64,000 nt of DNA. Origin: Bermanella sp040371755. Lineage in GTDB: Bacteria > Pseudomonadota > Gammaproteobacteria > Pseudomonadales > Oceanobacteraceae. The stretch spans positions 62,001-126,000 of the forward strand of contig NZ_BAABWE010000003.1 of the NCBI RefSeq assembly GCF_040371755.1. Reading direction: 5' to 3'. The notes beneath the pieces are model-generated. The model saw nothing but the letters and a program-made list of their open reading frames with translations, made no database searches and was not told the origin of the DNA. This document shows, piece by piece, positions 25,913 to 35,485 of the stretch; position 1 is the first letter of the stretch; each line of letters begins with the position of its first letter. Position numbers and translations under genes: made by a program.

Positions 25913-27112
25913 CTATGGCGCTAATAAATGACTTTCAGATGCAACACCTACCCGCTGGTTACTTCCCAAGCTCTCCCCCATCTTATTCACAAAACTTCTA
26001 ATATGCTCATCATTTGGGTCTTTTAATTGCTTTTGCCAAGCCCCCCTCAACAAGTAGACATTAGATAGATATGACACGTACCCCTTCAAAGCCAACTCGT
26101 CATACTTCCAATCATTAATACCATTTATCACACTTACCAAGCCCTCAACAGTCGACGCAGATTGTGTAATCGAAGAAATCTTATAACAAGCCTCACCTAA
26201 AATGATGACCTTTTTCTTTAATGTAAGAGACTCCAGCCCCACACTGGAATTTATCGTAATGACAGCTTCACTATTCGTAATAAGCTCTTCTGTAGGTTCA
26301 TTACTAAAGTAGATCCTAGGGTGACGAGCATAATATTCTTTAAAGTCTTTTGGATCTGAGGGATGCTCTTTAACAACTATTATTAGGTTTTCATTAATAA
26401 TTCGATTTATCGCCACCTCCAGCACTTCAAAAAACTTCGACATTGAATTAATCCATGTCGAATTAATCAACACTTGACTATCGAAACCAACCTGAAATGG
26501 TACAAACAAGTATTTAACTCCTTCGGGACGTGTCATTTTCTGTTTATTCTTTTTATTCCTATGAGGTGTCCTTGGAACGATATTCACATCTAGTAGTTTT
26601 TCTGACTGATATTTCTGAGCATACTCCACATAAAACTCAGCACTTCGCACTAATGAATTTTTATCATTAACACCAGTAAAGTCCATAGTCGTTGAATTTG
26701 GAAGAAGTCCGTTTTCAAAAAAAATGACCTTTCCCCCTAATTCTCTCGCAGCTAACTTAACAGCCATCTCAGGAAGCCGGTGCCCGTTCCAAATACCAAC
26801 ATATTCCACTTTATGTTTTTTAAAGTGATTACAAAAGCTTAGAAAAATCATTGAAAAACGTAAATAAGCTTTTATCTTATATAGCCACCAAACCCAATTA
26901 GGTAGCCAATTAGCACCTATTTTTGCCTTTTTCCTAGACACATGAAAAGCAATGCCTTTATTTAACAATTGAAGGTTTAGATGCTTTAAATCCTTCAGTG
27001 AAGGAGCAGACGGGTAAAAGGTTGTAACACCGCTATCATATGGAAGCTTATTTGTTAACGCTTTAAAATAGCGATATTGAGATCCCCTTGAAGATGCAAA
27101 CAATATATCCAT
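25913..27112 (-). CDS. KpsS-like capsule polysaccharide protein
   Basis: A 399-residue protein of the Capsule_synth (KpsC/KpsS/LipB) group. Seen: GIWNGHRLPE and FFENGLLPNS near 107-140, FVPFQVGFDSQ near 203-213, VVKEHPSDP 247-254 and INSSVGLES 287-295; the last two are the sugar-nucleotide-binding motifs of these beta-Kdo transferases. KpsS puts the first Kdo on a phosphatidylglycerol lipid, starting the linker of ABC-exported capsules. It is the first gene of the glycan island, 163 bases after rpsA and behind a terminator, so a promoter should lie in that gap. No kpsM, kpsT, kpsC, kpsD or kpsE homologue is in the window. Confidence 0.75.
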   Translation of the reverse strand: MDILFASSRGSQYRYFKALTNKLPYDSGVTTFYPSAPSLKDLKHLNLQLLNKGIAFHVSRKKAKIGANWLPNWVWWLYKIKAYLRFSMIFLSFCNHFKKHKVEYVGIWNGHRLPEMAVKLAARELGGKVIFFENGLLPNSTTMDFTGVNDKNSLVRSAEFYVEYAQKYQSEKLLDVNIVPRTPHRNKKNKQKMTRPEGVKYLFVPFQVGFDSQVLINSTWINSMSKFFEVLEVAINRIINENLIIVVKEHPSDPKDFKEYYARHPRIYFSNEPTEELITNSEAVITINSSVGLESLTLKKKVIILGEACYKISSITQSASTVEGLVSVINGINDWKYDELALKGYVSYLSNVYLLRGAWQKQLKDPNDEHIRSFVNKMGESLGSNQRVGVASESHLLAP

Positions 27113-27220
27113 AGTTGAACACCATTATTAAATAGTGCTGATAAATTTATCGGATTAAAGTTAATCAATAATTGCAACCTCATTTCAATTCAGTGACAAA
27201 CTAACCATTCAAATAGACAT

Positions 27221-27250
27221 AAAAAAACCCAGCCGAGGCTGGGTTTTTTA
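27221..27250 (-). terminator. Strong intrinsic terminator after rpsA
   Basis: Stem AAAACCCAGCC/GGCTGGGTTTT with a two-base centre and long flanking A and T runs; it works in both directions. It cuts rpsA off from the glycan island. Confidence 0.9.
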
Positions 27251-27275
27251 GCTAAATATCAATTAAATATCGATA

Positions 27276-28958
27276 TTAGTCGTTTTGAGACTTAAGCTGC
27301 TCTTTGATCAAATCACCGATAGTGGTTGGACCAGCTGCTTCAGTTTCTTTTTCACGGTGAGCTTTAAGTGCTTCTTGCTCTTCAACTTCGTCTTTGCTCT
27401 TCACAGAGAGTGAGATATTACGGTTTTTACGATCTACCATAATGATCTTAGCTTCAACTTCGTCACCTTCTTTCAACACGTTACGTGCATCTTCTACACG
27501 GTCTTTGCTGATTTCAGAGGCTTTAAGTGTTGCTTCAACGCCTTCCATGATTTCAACGATTGCGGCTTTTGCATCAACTGATAGTACTTTACCTTTGATG
27601 ATGGTGCCTTTGTCGTTTTCAGCTACGTATTCTGCGAATGGATCACGCTCCAGCTGTTTAACACCTAGAGAAATACGCTCACGTTCTGGGTCGATAGATA
27701 GGATGATCGTTTCTAGCTCATCACCTTTCTTGTAGTTACGAACGGCTTCTTCGCCAACTTCGTTCCAAGAGATATCAGACAAGTGAACTAGACCGTCGAT
27801 GCCACCATCAAGGCCGATGAAGATACCGAAATCAGTGATAGATTTAATCTTACCGCTGATTTTATCGCCTTTATTACACTTGCTAGAGAATTCTTCCCAA
27901 GGATTAACCTGACACTGTTTAACACCTAGAGAGATACGACGACGCTCTTCGTCAATATCAAGAACCATAACTTCAACTTCATCCCCCACTTGCACCACTT
28001 TAGATGGGTGGATGTTTTTGTTAGTCCAGTCCATTTCAGATACGTGAACAAGACCTTCAACGCCTTCTTCAAGTTCTGCGAAACAACCGTAATCTGTAAG
28101 GTTAGTAACCTTAGCAGTCACTTTAGTGTTTTCTGGGTAACGAGCTTTGATTGCAACCCAAGGATCTTCACCTAGTTGCTTAAGACCTAGAGATACGCGG
28201 TTACGCTCACGGTCAAACTTAAGTACTTTAACTAGAGTCTCATCACCAACATTTACAATCTCAGATGGGTGCTTAATACGCTTCCAAGCCATATCTGTGA
28301 TGTGTAGTAGACCATCAACACCACCTAGATCTACGAACGCGCCGTAGTCAGTTAGGTTTTTAACGATACCCGTTACTTCTTGACCTTCTTGAAGGTTAGC
28401 TAGCAACTCATCGCGCTCTTGGCTATTAGCTGTTTCAAGAACAGCACGACGCGAAACAACAACGTTGTTGCGTTTCTGATCAAGCTTGATTACTTTAAAT
28501 TCTAATTCTTTACCTTCAAGGTGTGCAGTATCACGTACTGGACGAACATCTACCAAAGAACCTGGTAGGAACGCACGGATAGTTGCAACATCAACAGTGA
28601 AGCCGCCTTTAACTTTACCGTTAATAACACCGGTAACCACTTCTTGCGCTTCGAAAGCTTTTTCAAGTTCTTTCCAAGACTCAGCACGCTTGGCTTTTTC
28701 ACGAGAAAGTTTAGTTTCGCCGAAACCGTCTTCTACGGCTTCTAGAGCAACGTGTACTTCGTCGCCAACGTTAACTTCTAGCTCACCTTTATCATCAAGG
28801 AATTGAGAGCGAGGAATAACCGCTTCAGATTTTAGGCCAGCGTTAACAATTACCCAATCAGAATCGATATCAACAACAGTACCAGTAACGATACTACCTT
28901 GTTGCATATCAAGGGTGCTAAGTGATTCTTCAAAGAGATCAGCAAAAGATTCAGACAT
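27276..28958 (-). CDS. rpsA: 30S ribosomal protein S1
   Basis: A 560-residue S1 with six S1 RNA-binding repeats; the four central ones carry the DYGAFVDLGGVDGLLHITDM-type core. It binds mRNA leaders and brings them to the 30S subunit. The frame extends to a TTG at 28979, but the ATG at 28958 gives the standard MSESFADLFEESL start with AGG nearby. It has its own promoter and about 100 bases of leader; S1 represses its own translation in E. coli. It sits after cmk, the usual order, but is not followed by ihfB. Confidence 0.96.
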   Translation of the reverse strand: MSESFADLFEESLSTLDMQQGSIVTGTVVDIDSDWVIVNAGLKSEAVIPRSQFLDDKGELEVNVGDEVHVALEAVEDGFGETKLSREKAKRAESWKELEKAFEAQEVVTGVINGKVKGGFTVDVATIRAFLPGSLVDVRPVRDTAHLEGKELEFKVIKLDQKRNNVVVSRRAVLETANSQERDELLANLQEGQEVTGIVKNLTDYGAFVDLGGVDGLLHITDMAWKRIKHPSEIVNVGDETLVKVLKFDRERNRVSLGLKQLGEDPWVAIKARYPENTKVTAKVTNLTDYGCFAELEEGVEGLVHVSEMDWTNKNIHPSKVVQVGDEVEVMVLDIDEERRRISLGVKQCQVNPWEEFSSKCNKGDKISGKIKSITDFGIFIGLDGGIDGLVHLSDISWNEVGEEAVRNYKKGDELETIILSIDPERERISLGVKQLERDPFAEYVAENDKGTIIKGKVLSVDAKAAIVEIMEGVEATLKASEISKDRVEDARNVLKEGDEVEAKIIMVDRKNRNISLSVKSKDEVEEQEALKAHREKETEAAGPTTIGDLIKEQLKSQND

Positions 28959-29069
28959 TAAATTACCTAGAGGTTTCAACCATCATGCCAGTGGATGGGT
29001 CTGTTTTACATAGTGTCCGACGTTCCGCACCTGGCAAGGGTTGACGAACACAGATAGAATTGGGCGTGA

Positions 29070-29098
29070 ATCATACAGGATTATTTCAAGAAAACCAA
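29070..29098 (-). promoter_or_regulatory. Probable rpsA promoter
   Basis: On the minus strand: TTGGTT (29098-29093), a 17-base spacer, then TATGAT (29075-29070) preceded by TG, an extended -10. The start would be near 29063, leaving a leader of about 105 bases before the rpsA ATG. Confidence 0.55.
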
Positions 29099-29113
29099 GC
29101 GGTTTTTAGGTCT

Positions 29114-29148
29114 AAATAAGGGCTTTATTGATTATAAAGCCCTTATTT
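29114..29148 (-). terminator. Hairpin after cmk, probable terminator
   Basis: Fifteen-bp perfect stem (29114-29128 with 29134-29148) around GGGC/GCCC, five-base loop, short T-run inside the stem end. It begins nine bases past the cmk stop and before the rpsA promoter, so it would separate the aromatic operon from rpsA. Confidence 0.65.
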
Positions 29149-29157
29149 TAAAAGAGA

Positions 29158-29847
29158 TTAAACTAGATTGTTGCGCTTCAATTCAGTCATGACAATATCC
29201 AGCACCTGCTCGATGCTCATATTAGTACATTCGACGATTAAAGCATTATCAGCAGGCTTCAATGGGGCAACTTCTCGGTTCATATCACGCTCATCGCGCT
29301 CTTGAATTTCAGCTAGGATTTTAATGATATCCGCTTCAATACCCTTTTCTTGCAATTGAAGATAGCGACGCTTGGCACGTTCTTCCGCCGAAGCTGTTAA
29401 GTAAATTTTAACGGGAGCCTGAGGAAACACTACGGTGCCCATATCACGGCCGTCCGCTACCACCCCTGGGGCTTGAGCAAAGTCTCGCTGACGCTCCAAC
29501 AAAGCTTCACGAACTTGTGGCAACGCAGCCACTTTACTAGCCATCGCACCTACTTCTTCAGTTCGGATATCCAAGCTAACATCCTCACCTTCTAATATAG
29601 TATTTACTAACCCATCATCCTGCGGAATAAATTGCACATCGAGATGCTTAGCCAATACAGATACAGAGGCTTCATTTGTTAGTTCAACTCCGTGCTTTTG
29701 CGCGGCAACCGCTGTTAAACGATACAAGGCACCACTATCAAGCAAGTGCCAACCAAGTTGCTTAGCAACCTTGTGACAGATAGTGCCCTTACCTGCGCCG
29801 CCTGGTCCATCAATGGTTAGAACCGGAACCGATTTAACCTGATTCAT
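29158..29847 (-). CDS. cmk: Cytidylate kinase
   Basis: A 229-residue (d)CMP kinase of normal length. The P-loop GPGGAGKGT lies near residues 14-22, DSGALYR near 37-43, VVADGRDMGTVVFP near 129-142 and the lid with RDERDMNR near 188-195. It phosphorylates CMP and dCMP with ATP in nucleotide recycling. It recycles CMP, which the island's CDP-glycerol transferases would release, though its place here is the ordinary conserved one after the aroA fusion. 55 bases after the fusion gene. Confidence 0.95.
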   Translation of the reverse strand: MNQVKSVPVLTIDGPGGAGKGTICHKVAKQLGWHLLDSGALYRLTAVAAQKHGVELTNEASVSVLAKHLDVQFIPQDDGLVNTILEGEDVSLDIRTEEVGAMASKVAALPQVREALLERQRDFAQAPGVVADGRDMGTVVFPQAPVKIYLTASAEERAKRRYLQLQEKGIEADIIKILAEIQERDERDMNREVAPLKPADNALIVECTNMSIEQVLDIVMTELKRNNLV

Positions 29848-29902
29848 GATGTTTCCTTATCACTGGCTTAACCAGCAAGTGTCTTTCTTCAAAATGTACT
29901 GA

Positions 29903-32122
29903 TTATTCCACTGTGACATTCATACCAGAGCTTTGTGACAATTCAATAAAGCTTGGGAATGACGTGGCCACATTGGCACAATCTAAAATTTTAATCGGTT
30001 TAGATGCTCTTAAAGATGCAACAGCAAACGACATGGCAATTCGATGGTCATGATGTGTGACAATTTCGCCACCACCAAATGCCCCTTTCGCACCGAACCC
30101 TTCAATAACAGCACCGTCTTCAGTGCCTTTAATGTCGACACCTAAAACTTGCAAGCCATCTACCATGGCTTGAATACGATCACTTTCTTTAACGCGCAGT
30201 TCTTCTGCACCAGTCAATACGGTTGTACCCTCAGCACAAGCCGCTGCAACAAATATCGCAGGAAACTCATCAATGGCCAGAGGCACTTGATCTTCAGGAA
30301 TGTTAATACCTTTTAACTGAGCAGAACGTATACGAATATCTGCAACTGGCTCACCACCAACTTCTCGTTCGTTTAATAATTCAAGATCGGCGCCCATTAA
30401 ACGAAGGATATTAATAATACCAATTCGTGTTGGGTTAATACCTACATGCTCAAGAGTGATATCACTATCTAATGCAATACTTGCTGCCACCATAAAAAAC
30501 GTAGCTGACGAAATATCAGATGGCACATCAATATTAGTTGCCGTTAACTCACCACCAGACTCGACTGTTACAGTATCTCCATCCACTTGAACCTTATAAC
30601 CAAAGCCTTTTAACATGCGCTCGGTATGATCACGGGTTGGTGCAGGCTCTGTAACAATGGTTTTACCGTCGGCATACAAACCAGACAATAATAAGCATGA
30701 TTTCACTTGCGCACTGGCCATAGGTAAGGTGTAGGTAATCCCTTTCAATGGCTTACTACCTTTAATCAACATAGGCGGACGACCTTCGGCAGAAGTCTCA
30801 ATTTCTGCCCCCATTTCACGAAGGGGGTTTGCAACACGATTCATTGGACGCTTTGAAAGAGACTCATCTCCTGTCATTTCCACATCAAAGTTCTGCCCTG
30901 CCATCAAGCCAGCTAACAAGCGCATAGACGTGCCTGAATTTCCCAAATAAAGAGTATTGGGTGGTCTTTTTAAACCATGTAAACCTACTCCGTGAATGGT
31001 TACACGGCCACGGTGTGGCCCTTCTATTACCACTCCCATATCACGAAACGCTTGCAAAGTAGCAAGACTGTCCTCGCCTTCTAAAAAGCCAGTCACTTCT
31101 GTGGTGCCATTAGCCAATGAACCCAGCATGATGGAGCGATGACTGATGGATTTATCACCCGGCACTCTGAAGGTGCCTGTTACACAGCCGCCAGGGTTGG
31201 CGATATAATTAATTTGTTGGTTTTTCATAGGTTCCACATAGGCTCTGCGGGCCAATATTTTTGAAAAGTGATCTCGTGCAACCTTGGCGCGGGTAAACAC
31301 CCCCATCATGGTTGTACTATCAGAATTCGCCACGGCCTCTCGTAATTGGCTCAAATCATGAGCAAATAGATCTAGCGCGTCAAGAACGGCGGTTTTATTT
31401 GCGGTAAAAATGTCATGCCACATTTTTGGGCTACTGGCCGCAATTCGAGTAAAATCACGAAAACCACCTGCGGCATAATTAAAGATTTCTTTATTTTCAT
31501 GGTTATGAGCAAGGGTATCGACTAATGAATACGCTAACAAATGCGGTAAATGACTGGTTGCGGCCAGCACCTCATCATGATGTGCCACATCCATTATTTC
31601 TACTTTTGCACCGACAACCTCCCAAAGAGAAGAAATAAATTCCACCGCACTAAGAGAAGTTGAAGGCAAGGGGGTAATGATCACTTTATGATTTTGAAAT
31701 AGTGACTCATTCGCTGCTTGAATCCCACTTTTTTCACTACCAGCAATTGGATGACCCAAAACAAAGTTTGCTTGATCTTGCCCAAAAACAGCGCGGATAT
31801 CATCAGCGACACAGCCTTTAACACTTCCAACATCAGTCAATATTGCATCTGGCTTTAAGTAAGGCCTAATCAGAGATAATATTTCACGACACGCTAAAAT
31901 TGGAACAGACAAAATAACCAAGTCGGCATTTTTAACCACATTATCAACCGAACCTTCGTAGCTATCTATAATGCCAAGGGAATGAGCCTTAACCATTGAG
32001 TCTTGGTTACGATCAAAGCCAATCACGTGCCAATCAGGATACGTTTGACGCAGGGCCTTTATCCAAGACCCCCCAATCAAACCTAAACCCACAACTGCAA
32101 CTGTGTTAATTGAAAATGACAT
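29903..32122 (-). CDS. tyrA-aroA: Prephenate/cyclohexadienyl dehydrogenase fused to EPSP synthase
   Basis: A 739-residue fusion. Residues 1 to about 292 are a TyrA-type dehydrogenase (NAD site VGLGLIGGSW 11-20, GHPIAGSEKSG 123-133, HLPHLLAYSL) for tyrosine synthesis. From about 299 to the end is 5-enolpyruvylshikimate-3-phosphate synthase (PGDKSISHRS 321-330, LGNSGTSMRLL, DESLSKRPM, IDEFPAIFVAA, EELRVKESDR). It joins a common shikimate step to the tyrosine branch. The same fusion is known in Pseudomonas and relatives. A Met at 299 could allow separate AroA translation. Its start overlaps the hisC stop by one base. Confidence 0.95.
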   Translation of the reverse strand: MSFSINTVAVVGLGLIGGSWIKALRQTYPDWHVIGFDRNQDSMVKAHSLGIIDSYEGSVDNVVKNADLVILSVPILACREILSLIRPYLKPDAILTDVGSVKGCVADDIRAVFGQDQANFVLGHPIAGSEKSGIQAANESLFQNHKVIITPLPSTSLSAVEFISSLWEVVGAKVEIMDVAHHDEVLAATSHLPHLLAYSLVDTLAHNHENKEIFNYAAGGFRDFTRIAASSPKMWHDIFTANKTAVLDALDLFAHDLSQLREAVANSDSTTMMGVFTRAKVARDHFSKILARRAYVEPMKNQQINYIANPGGCVTGTFRVPGDKSISHRSIMLGSLANGTTEVTGFLEGEDSLATLQAFRDMGVVIEGPHRGRVTIHGVGLHGLKRPPNTLYLGNSGTSMRLLAGLMAGQNFDVEMTGDESLSKRPMNRVANPLREMGAEIETSAEGRPPMLIKGSKPLKGITYTLPMASAQVKSCLLLSGLYADGKTIVTEPAPTRDHTERMLKGFGYKVQVDGDTVTVESGGELTATNIDVPSDISSATFFMVAASIALDSDITLEHVGINPTRIGIINILRLMGADLELLNEREVGGEPVADIRIRSAQLKGINIPEDQVPLAIDEFPAIFVAAACAEGTTVLTGAEELRVKESDRIQAMVDGLQVLGVDIKGTEDGAVIEGFGAKGAFGGGEIVTHHDHRIAMSFAVASLRASKPIKILDCANVATSFPSFIELSQSSGMNVTVE

Positions 32123-33231
32123 TACTCGGCCAACAAATCTTTAAGCTCCAACAAAAAGCGCTGATTCTCTTGCTCTGTGCCTATGGATACACGCAAAAAA
32201 TTAGGCATCTCGTAATTAGCAACAGGACGAACAATCACACCTTTAGATAACAATCCTTGATAAACTTCCATCGCTCTATTTGGTACTTCAAAACAAATAA
32301 AATTACCAACTGAAGGTATCCAATTCACATTAAGTTGATCGAAAGCCGCTTCTAATTGCGCCATACCTTGATCATTTAAAGCCTTACTCTGACGCACATA
32401 GTTTTCATCTTTAACACATGCTACAGCAGCCGCTAGTGCCAATGAGTCTACATTAAATGGAGGGCGAACCCGATTCATCAAGTCTGCTAATTGCTCACTG
32501 CTAACACCATAACCCACACGTAAAGAAGCCAAACCATAAGCTTTAGAAAAGGTCCGAGTCACAACTAAATTAGGGTACTGCGCAAGGTAATCGATACCAT
32601 TAGGGTAATCCGGTTTGTCCACATACTCAAAGTACGCCTCGTCTAACAGCACTAAAACACGATCTGGTACGGCTTGTAAAAAAGCATCAAGTTGAGCTTT
32701 AGTATTCCATGTTCCAGTTGGGTTATTCGGATTTGTAACAAATATTACTTTCGTTTTTTCTGTTATGGCCTCAACCATGGCAGGTAGGTCGTGCCCCCAA
32801 TTTTTTGCAGGAACTTGAATGGTCTTACCACCTTGCATTTGCGTGACCAAACCATAAATCGCAAAAGCATGCTGCGATACCACCACTTCATCGCCTGTAT
32901 CCACAAAGGTTTTAACAATGAACTCTAAAATATCACTGGAGCCATTACCTAGTGTAATTTGCTTGGTAGTTACACCCAGCTTTTCACTCAAGACTTTTTT
33001 TAATTCAAATCCATTACCATCTGGATATCGAGTTAAATCTTTGAGCTCTTTCTCAATTGCCGCCAGTGCTTTATCACTTGGCCCCAACGGATTCTCATTA
33101 CTAGCAAGTTTGATAATATCCGCTGGATTTAAACCAAATTCACGAGCCAACTCATCAATCGGTTTTCCCGGCTGATAAGGGTTTAGCTTTTGAACGCCTT
33201 CAACGGCTAGCTTTGAAAAATCAATCGTCAT
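32122..33231 (-). CDS. hisC: Histidinol-phosphate aminotransferase
   Basis: A 369-residue class I/II aminotransferase. The PLP lysine sits in TRTFSKAYGLASLRVGYG (about 225-242), with NPNNPTG near 166-172 and LLDEAYFEY near 194-202. In this operon position (between pheA and tyrA) the enzyme, often called HisC2, may serve aromatic amino-acid transamination as well as histidine synthesis; that is inferred from context. The stop overlaps the start of the tyrA-aroA gene. Confidence 0.93.
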   Translation of the reverse strand: MTIDFSKLAVEGVQKLNPYQPGKPIDELAREFGLNPADIIKLASNENPLGPSDKALAAIEKELKDLTRYPDGNGFELKKVLSEKLGVTTKQITLGNGSSDILEFIVKTFVDTGDEVVVSQHAFAIYGLVTQMQGGKTIQVPAKNWGHDLPAMVEAITEKTKVIFVTNPNNPTGTWNTKAQLDAFLQAVPDRVLVLLDEAYFEYVDKPDYPNGIDYLAQYPNLVVTRTFSKAYGLASLRVGYGVSSEQLADLMNRVRPPFNVDSLALAAAVACVKDENYVRQSKALNDQGMAQLEAAFDQLNVNWIPSVGNFICFEVPNRAMEVYQGLLSKGVIVRPVANYEMPNFLRVSIGTEQENQRFLLELKDLLAE

Positions 33232-33263
33232 GAATATTCGCGAAAATCGCGCCTAAAATAATG

Positions 33264-34352
33264 TTATAAAACAGCTTTTGGATACGAGCCCAATATTTTT
33301 ATTTCAGATGCAGAACCTGCAACCTGCTTAAGCACAGCGGCAATTTCAGTATCCGAAGCATGGCCTTCAAAATCAATAAAGAAATTATAATTCCAAGCAC
33401 CATTACGTGAAGGTCGAGTTTCGATACGTGTCAAACTCACAGATGCTTTATGAAATGGTTCTAAAACGTGGTACAAAGCACCAGGTTGATTACGACTAGA
33501 TACCATAATGGAGGTTTTATCTTCACCACTGGATTGGGTTTTATCAACACCTATAATCAAAAATCGAGTGGTATTATCAGGCATATCTTCAATATTATTA
33601 GCAATGGCCTGAATACTATAAAGCTCTGCCGCTGCATCACCCGCTATTGCCGCCGCACCTTTCTCTTTTGATGCTTTACGAGCAGCTTCCGCATTTGAAC
33701 TGACAGGTATGCGCTCAATATTTGGCCAGTGAGTATCCAGCCATTGACGACACTGAGCTAAAGATTGCGGATGGCTATAAACAACTTTTATAGAGTCAGA
33801 AGATTCATTACTTAAAAAATGATGATGGATACGAAGTGCTACCTCGCCACAAATTTGCAATGTTGAATCCGCGAAGCTATCCAACGTATGTGTCACCACA
33901 CCCTCTGTTGAATTCTCAACTGGTACCACCCCATAGTTAACCGCACCAGACATCACTTCACGAAATACATCCGAAATAGAGACTTGGCTTAGGCACTCTA
34001 CGCTATGGCCAAAATGCTTAAGTGCTGCCGCCTGAGTAAAGGTACCTTTTGGCCCCAAATAAGCCACTTTTAAAGGCTCTTCAAGGGCAAGACATACTGA
34101 CATTACCTCACGAAACAACCGAGCCATATCTTCGTTAGCAATTGGCCCTTCATTACGATCCATGACTTTACGTAAAACTTGCGCCTCACGCTCTGGTCGA
34201 TAAAATTTAATCGCTTTTCCATTGGCGTATTTTTCTTTCACCACTGCGACATTTTGTGCGCACTTTGCACGTTCATTAATCAGCTTTTGAATTTGCTGAT
34301 CCAAGGAATCAATTTGGTCGCGTAAAACGCCTAGCTCTTTTTCTTCACTCAT
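33264..34352 (-). CDS. pheA: Chorismate mutase / prephenate dehydratase (P-protein)
   Basis: A 362-residue bifunctional enzyme of phenylalanine synthesis. Order: AroQ-type chorismate mutase about 1-90 (LRDQIDSLDQQI start, EREAQVLRKV), prephenate dehydratase about 94-270 (YLGPKGTFTQ, VPVENSTEGVV, DNTTRFLIIG with the catalytic Thr-Arg-Phe), then an ACT domain with GALYHVL and ETRP, the residues that bind phenylalanine for feedback control. In operon with serC (nine bases upstream) and hisC (32 bases downstream). Confidence 0.95.
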   Translation of the reverse strand: MSEEKELGVLRDQIDSLDQQIQKLINERAKCAQNVAVVKEKYANGKAIKFYRPEREAQVLRKVMDRNEGPIANEDMARLFREVMSVCLALEEPLKVAYLGPKGTFTQAAALKHFGHSVECLSQVSISDVFREVMSGAVNYGVVPVENSTEGVVTHTLDSFADSTLQICGEVALRIHHHFLSNESSDSIKVVYSHPQSLAQCRQWLDTHWPNIERIPVSSNAEAARKASKEKGAAAIAGDAAAELYSIQAIANNIEDMPDNTTRFLIIGVDKTQSSGEDKTSIMVSSRNQPGALYHVLEPFHKASVSLTRIETRPSRNGAWNYNFFIDFEGHASDTEIAAVLKQVAGSASEIKILGSYPKAVL

Positions 34353-34361
34353 TACAACTTG

Positions 34362-35444
34362 TTAACCGTTTTCACTTGCAAAGCGTTTCATGAAAGCAAT
34401 CAGTGCATCAACCGCCTGCTCCGTTACCGCATTATAAATACTGGCACGCATGCCACCCACACTGCGATGCCCTTTCAAATTAAGCAAGCCCTGTTCATCC
34501 GCTTGCGCTAAAAATGCTTTATCCAATGCTGCATTTTTTAGTGTAAATGGAACGTTCATTATTGAGCGGTTAGCGGGCTTTACTGGGTTAGCGTAAAAAC
34601 CAGAGGCATCAATGTAACTATAAAGTTTGGTGGCTTTGCGCTGATTAATTTTAGCCATTTCAGGTACACCCCCTTGCTGCTTCAACCAATCAAAAACCAA
34701 GCCTGCAAGATACCAAGAATAAGTAGCTGGCGTATTATACATAGAGCCATTATCTGCAGCGACTTTGTAATCCATTGCCGTTGGAGTACTTGGTAGCGTA
34801 TCGCCTAAAAGATCTTCACGCACAATCACAATACACAGACCAGCAGGACCAATATTTTTTTGCGCTCCAGCGTAAATCAATCCAAATTTAGAGACATCTA
34901 ATTCTTCACTTAAAATACTCGAAGAAAAATCAGCCACTAAAGGCACATCACCTGTATCAGGGATATAATCAAACGCCACACCACCGATGGTTTCATTAGG
35001 TGTATAGTGAACATACGCAGCGTCTGTATTCAATTTTAAATCTTGCTGAGTTGGCGCGTAGCTGAAATTATTATCCTCAGAATTCGCGACAACATTTACA
35101 TTGCAGTAGCGTTTCGCTTCTTTAATAGCTTTTTCGGACCATTGCCCTGTATTTATATAATCAGCAGATGTTTTGCCACGCAGTAGGTTCATCGGAATCA
35201 TCGCAAACTGGGCAGTTGCTCCACCTTGCATGAACAATACTTTATAGTTCTCAGGTATATTCAACAGCCCACGCAAATCCGCTTCTGCTTTTTCCGCAAT
35301 AGATACATACTCATCACTGCGATGAGACATCTCCATTACAGATAACCCCTTGCCATTCCAATCAAGCATCTCAGTAGATGCCTTTTCTAAAACAGCTGTG
35401 GGCAATGCTGCTGGTCCTGCGCAAAAATTATAAACTCGAGCCAT
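34362..35444 (-). CDS. serC: Phosphoserine aminotransferase
   Basis: A 360-residue PLP enzyme making phosphoserine, and in the vitamin B6 path 4-phosphohydroxy-threonine. The start VYNFCAGPAALP, GGATAQFAMIP near 74-84, and the PLP lysine in YAGAQKNIGPAGL (about 191-203) are typical. First gene of the serC-pheA-hisC-tyrA/aroA-cmk run; the gap of 41 bases to the upstream Wzz gene is short, so the operon may start further up, at gyrA or wzz. Confidence 0.96.
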   Translation of the reverse strand: MARVYNFCAGPAALPTAVLEKASTEMLDWNGKGLSVMEMSHRSDEYVSIAEKAEADLRGLLNIPENYKVLFMQGGATAQFAMIPMNLLRGKTSADYINTGQWSEKAIKEAKRYCNVNVVANSEDNNFSYAPTQQDLKLNTDAAYVHYTPNETIGGVAFDYIPDTGDVPLVADFSSSILSEELDVSKFGLIYAGAQKNIGPAGLCIVIVREDLLGDTLPSTPTAMDYKVAADNGSMYNTPATYSWYLAGLVFDWLKQQGGVPEMAKINQRKATKLYSYIDASGFYANPVKPANRSIMNVPFTLKNAALDKAFLAQADEQGLLNLKGHRSVGGMRASIYNAVTEQAVDALIAFMKRFASENG

Positions 35445-35485
35445 ACTTCAAACGGGCAAACACCCTACCTCAAATAAAATGTAAA

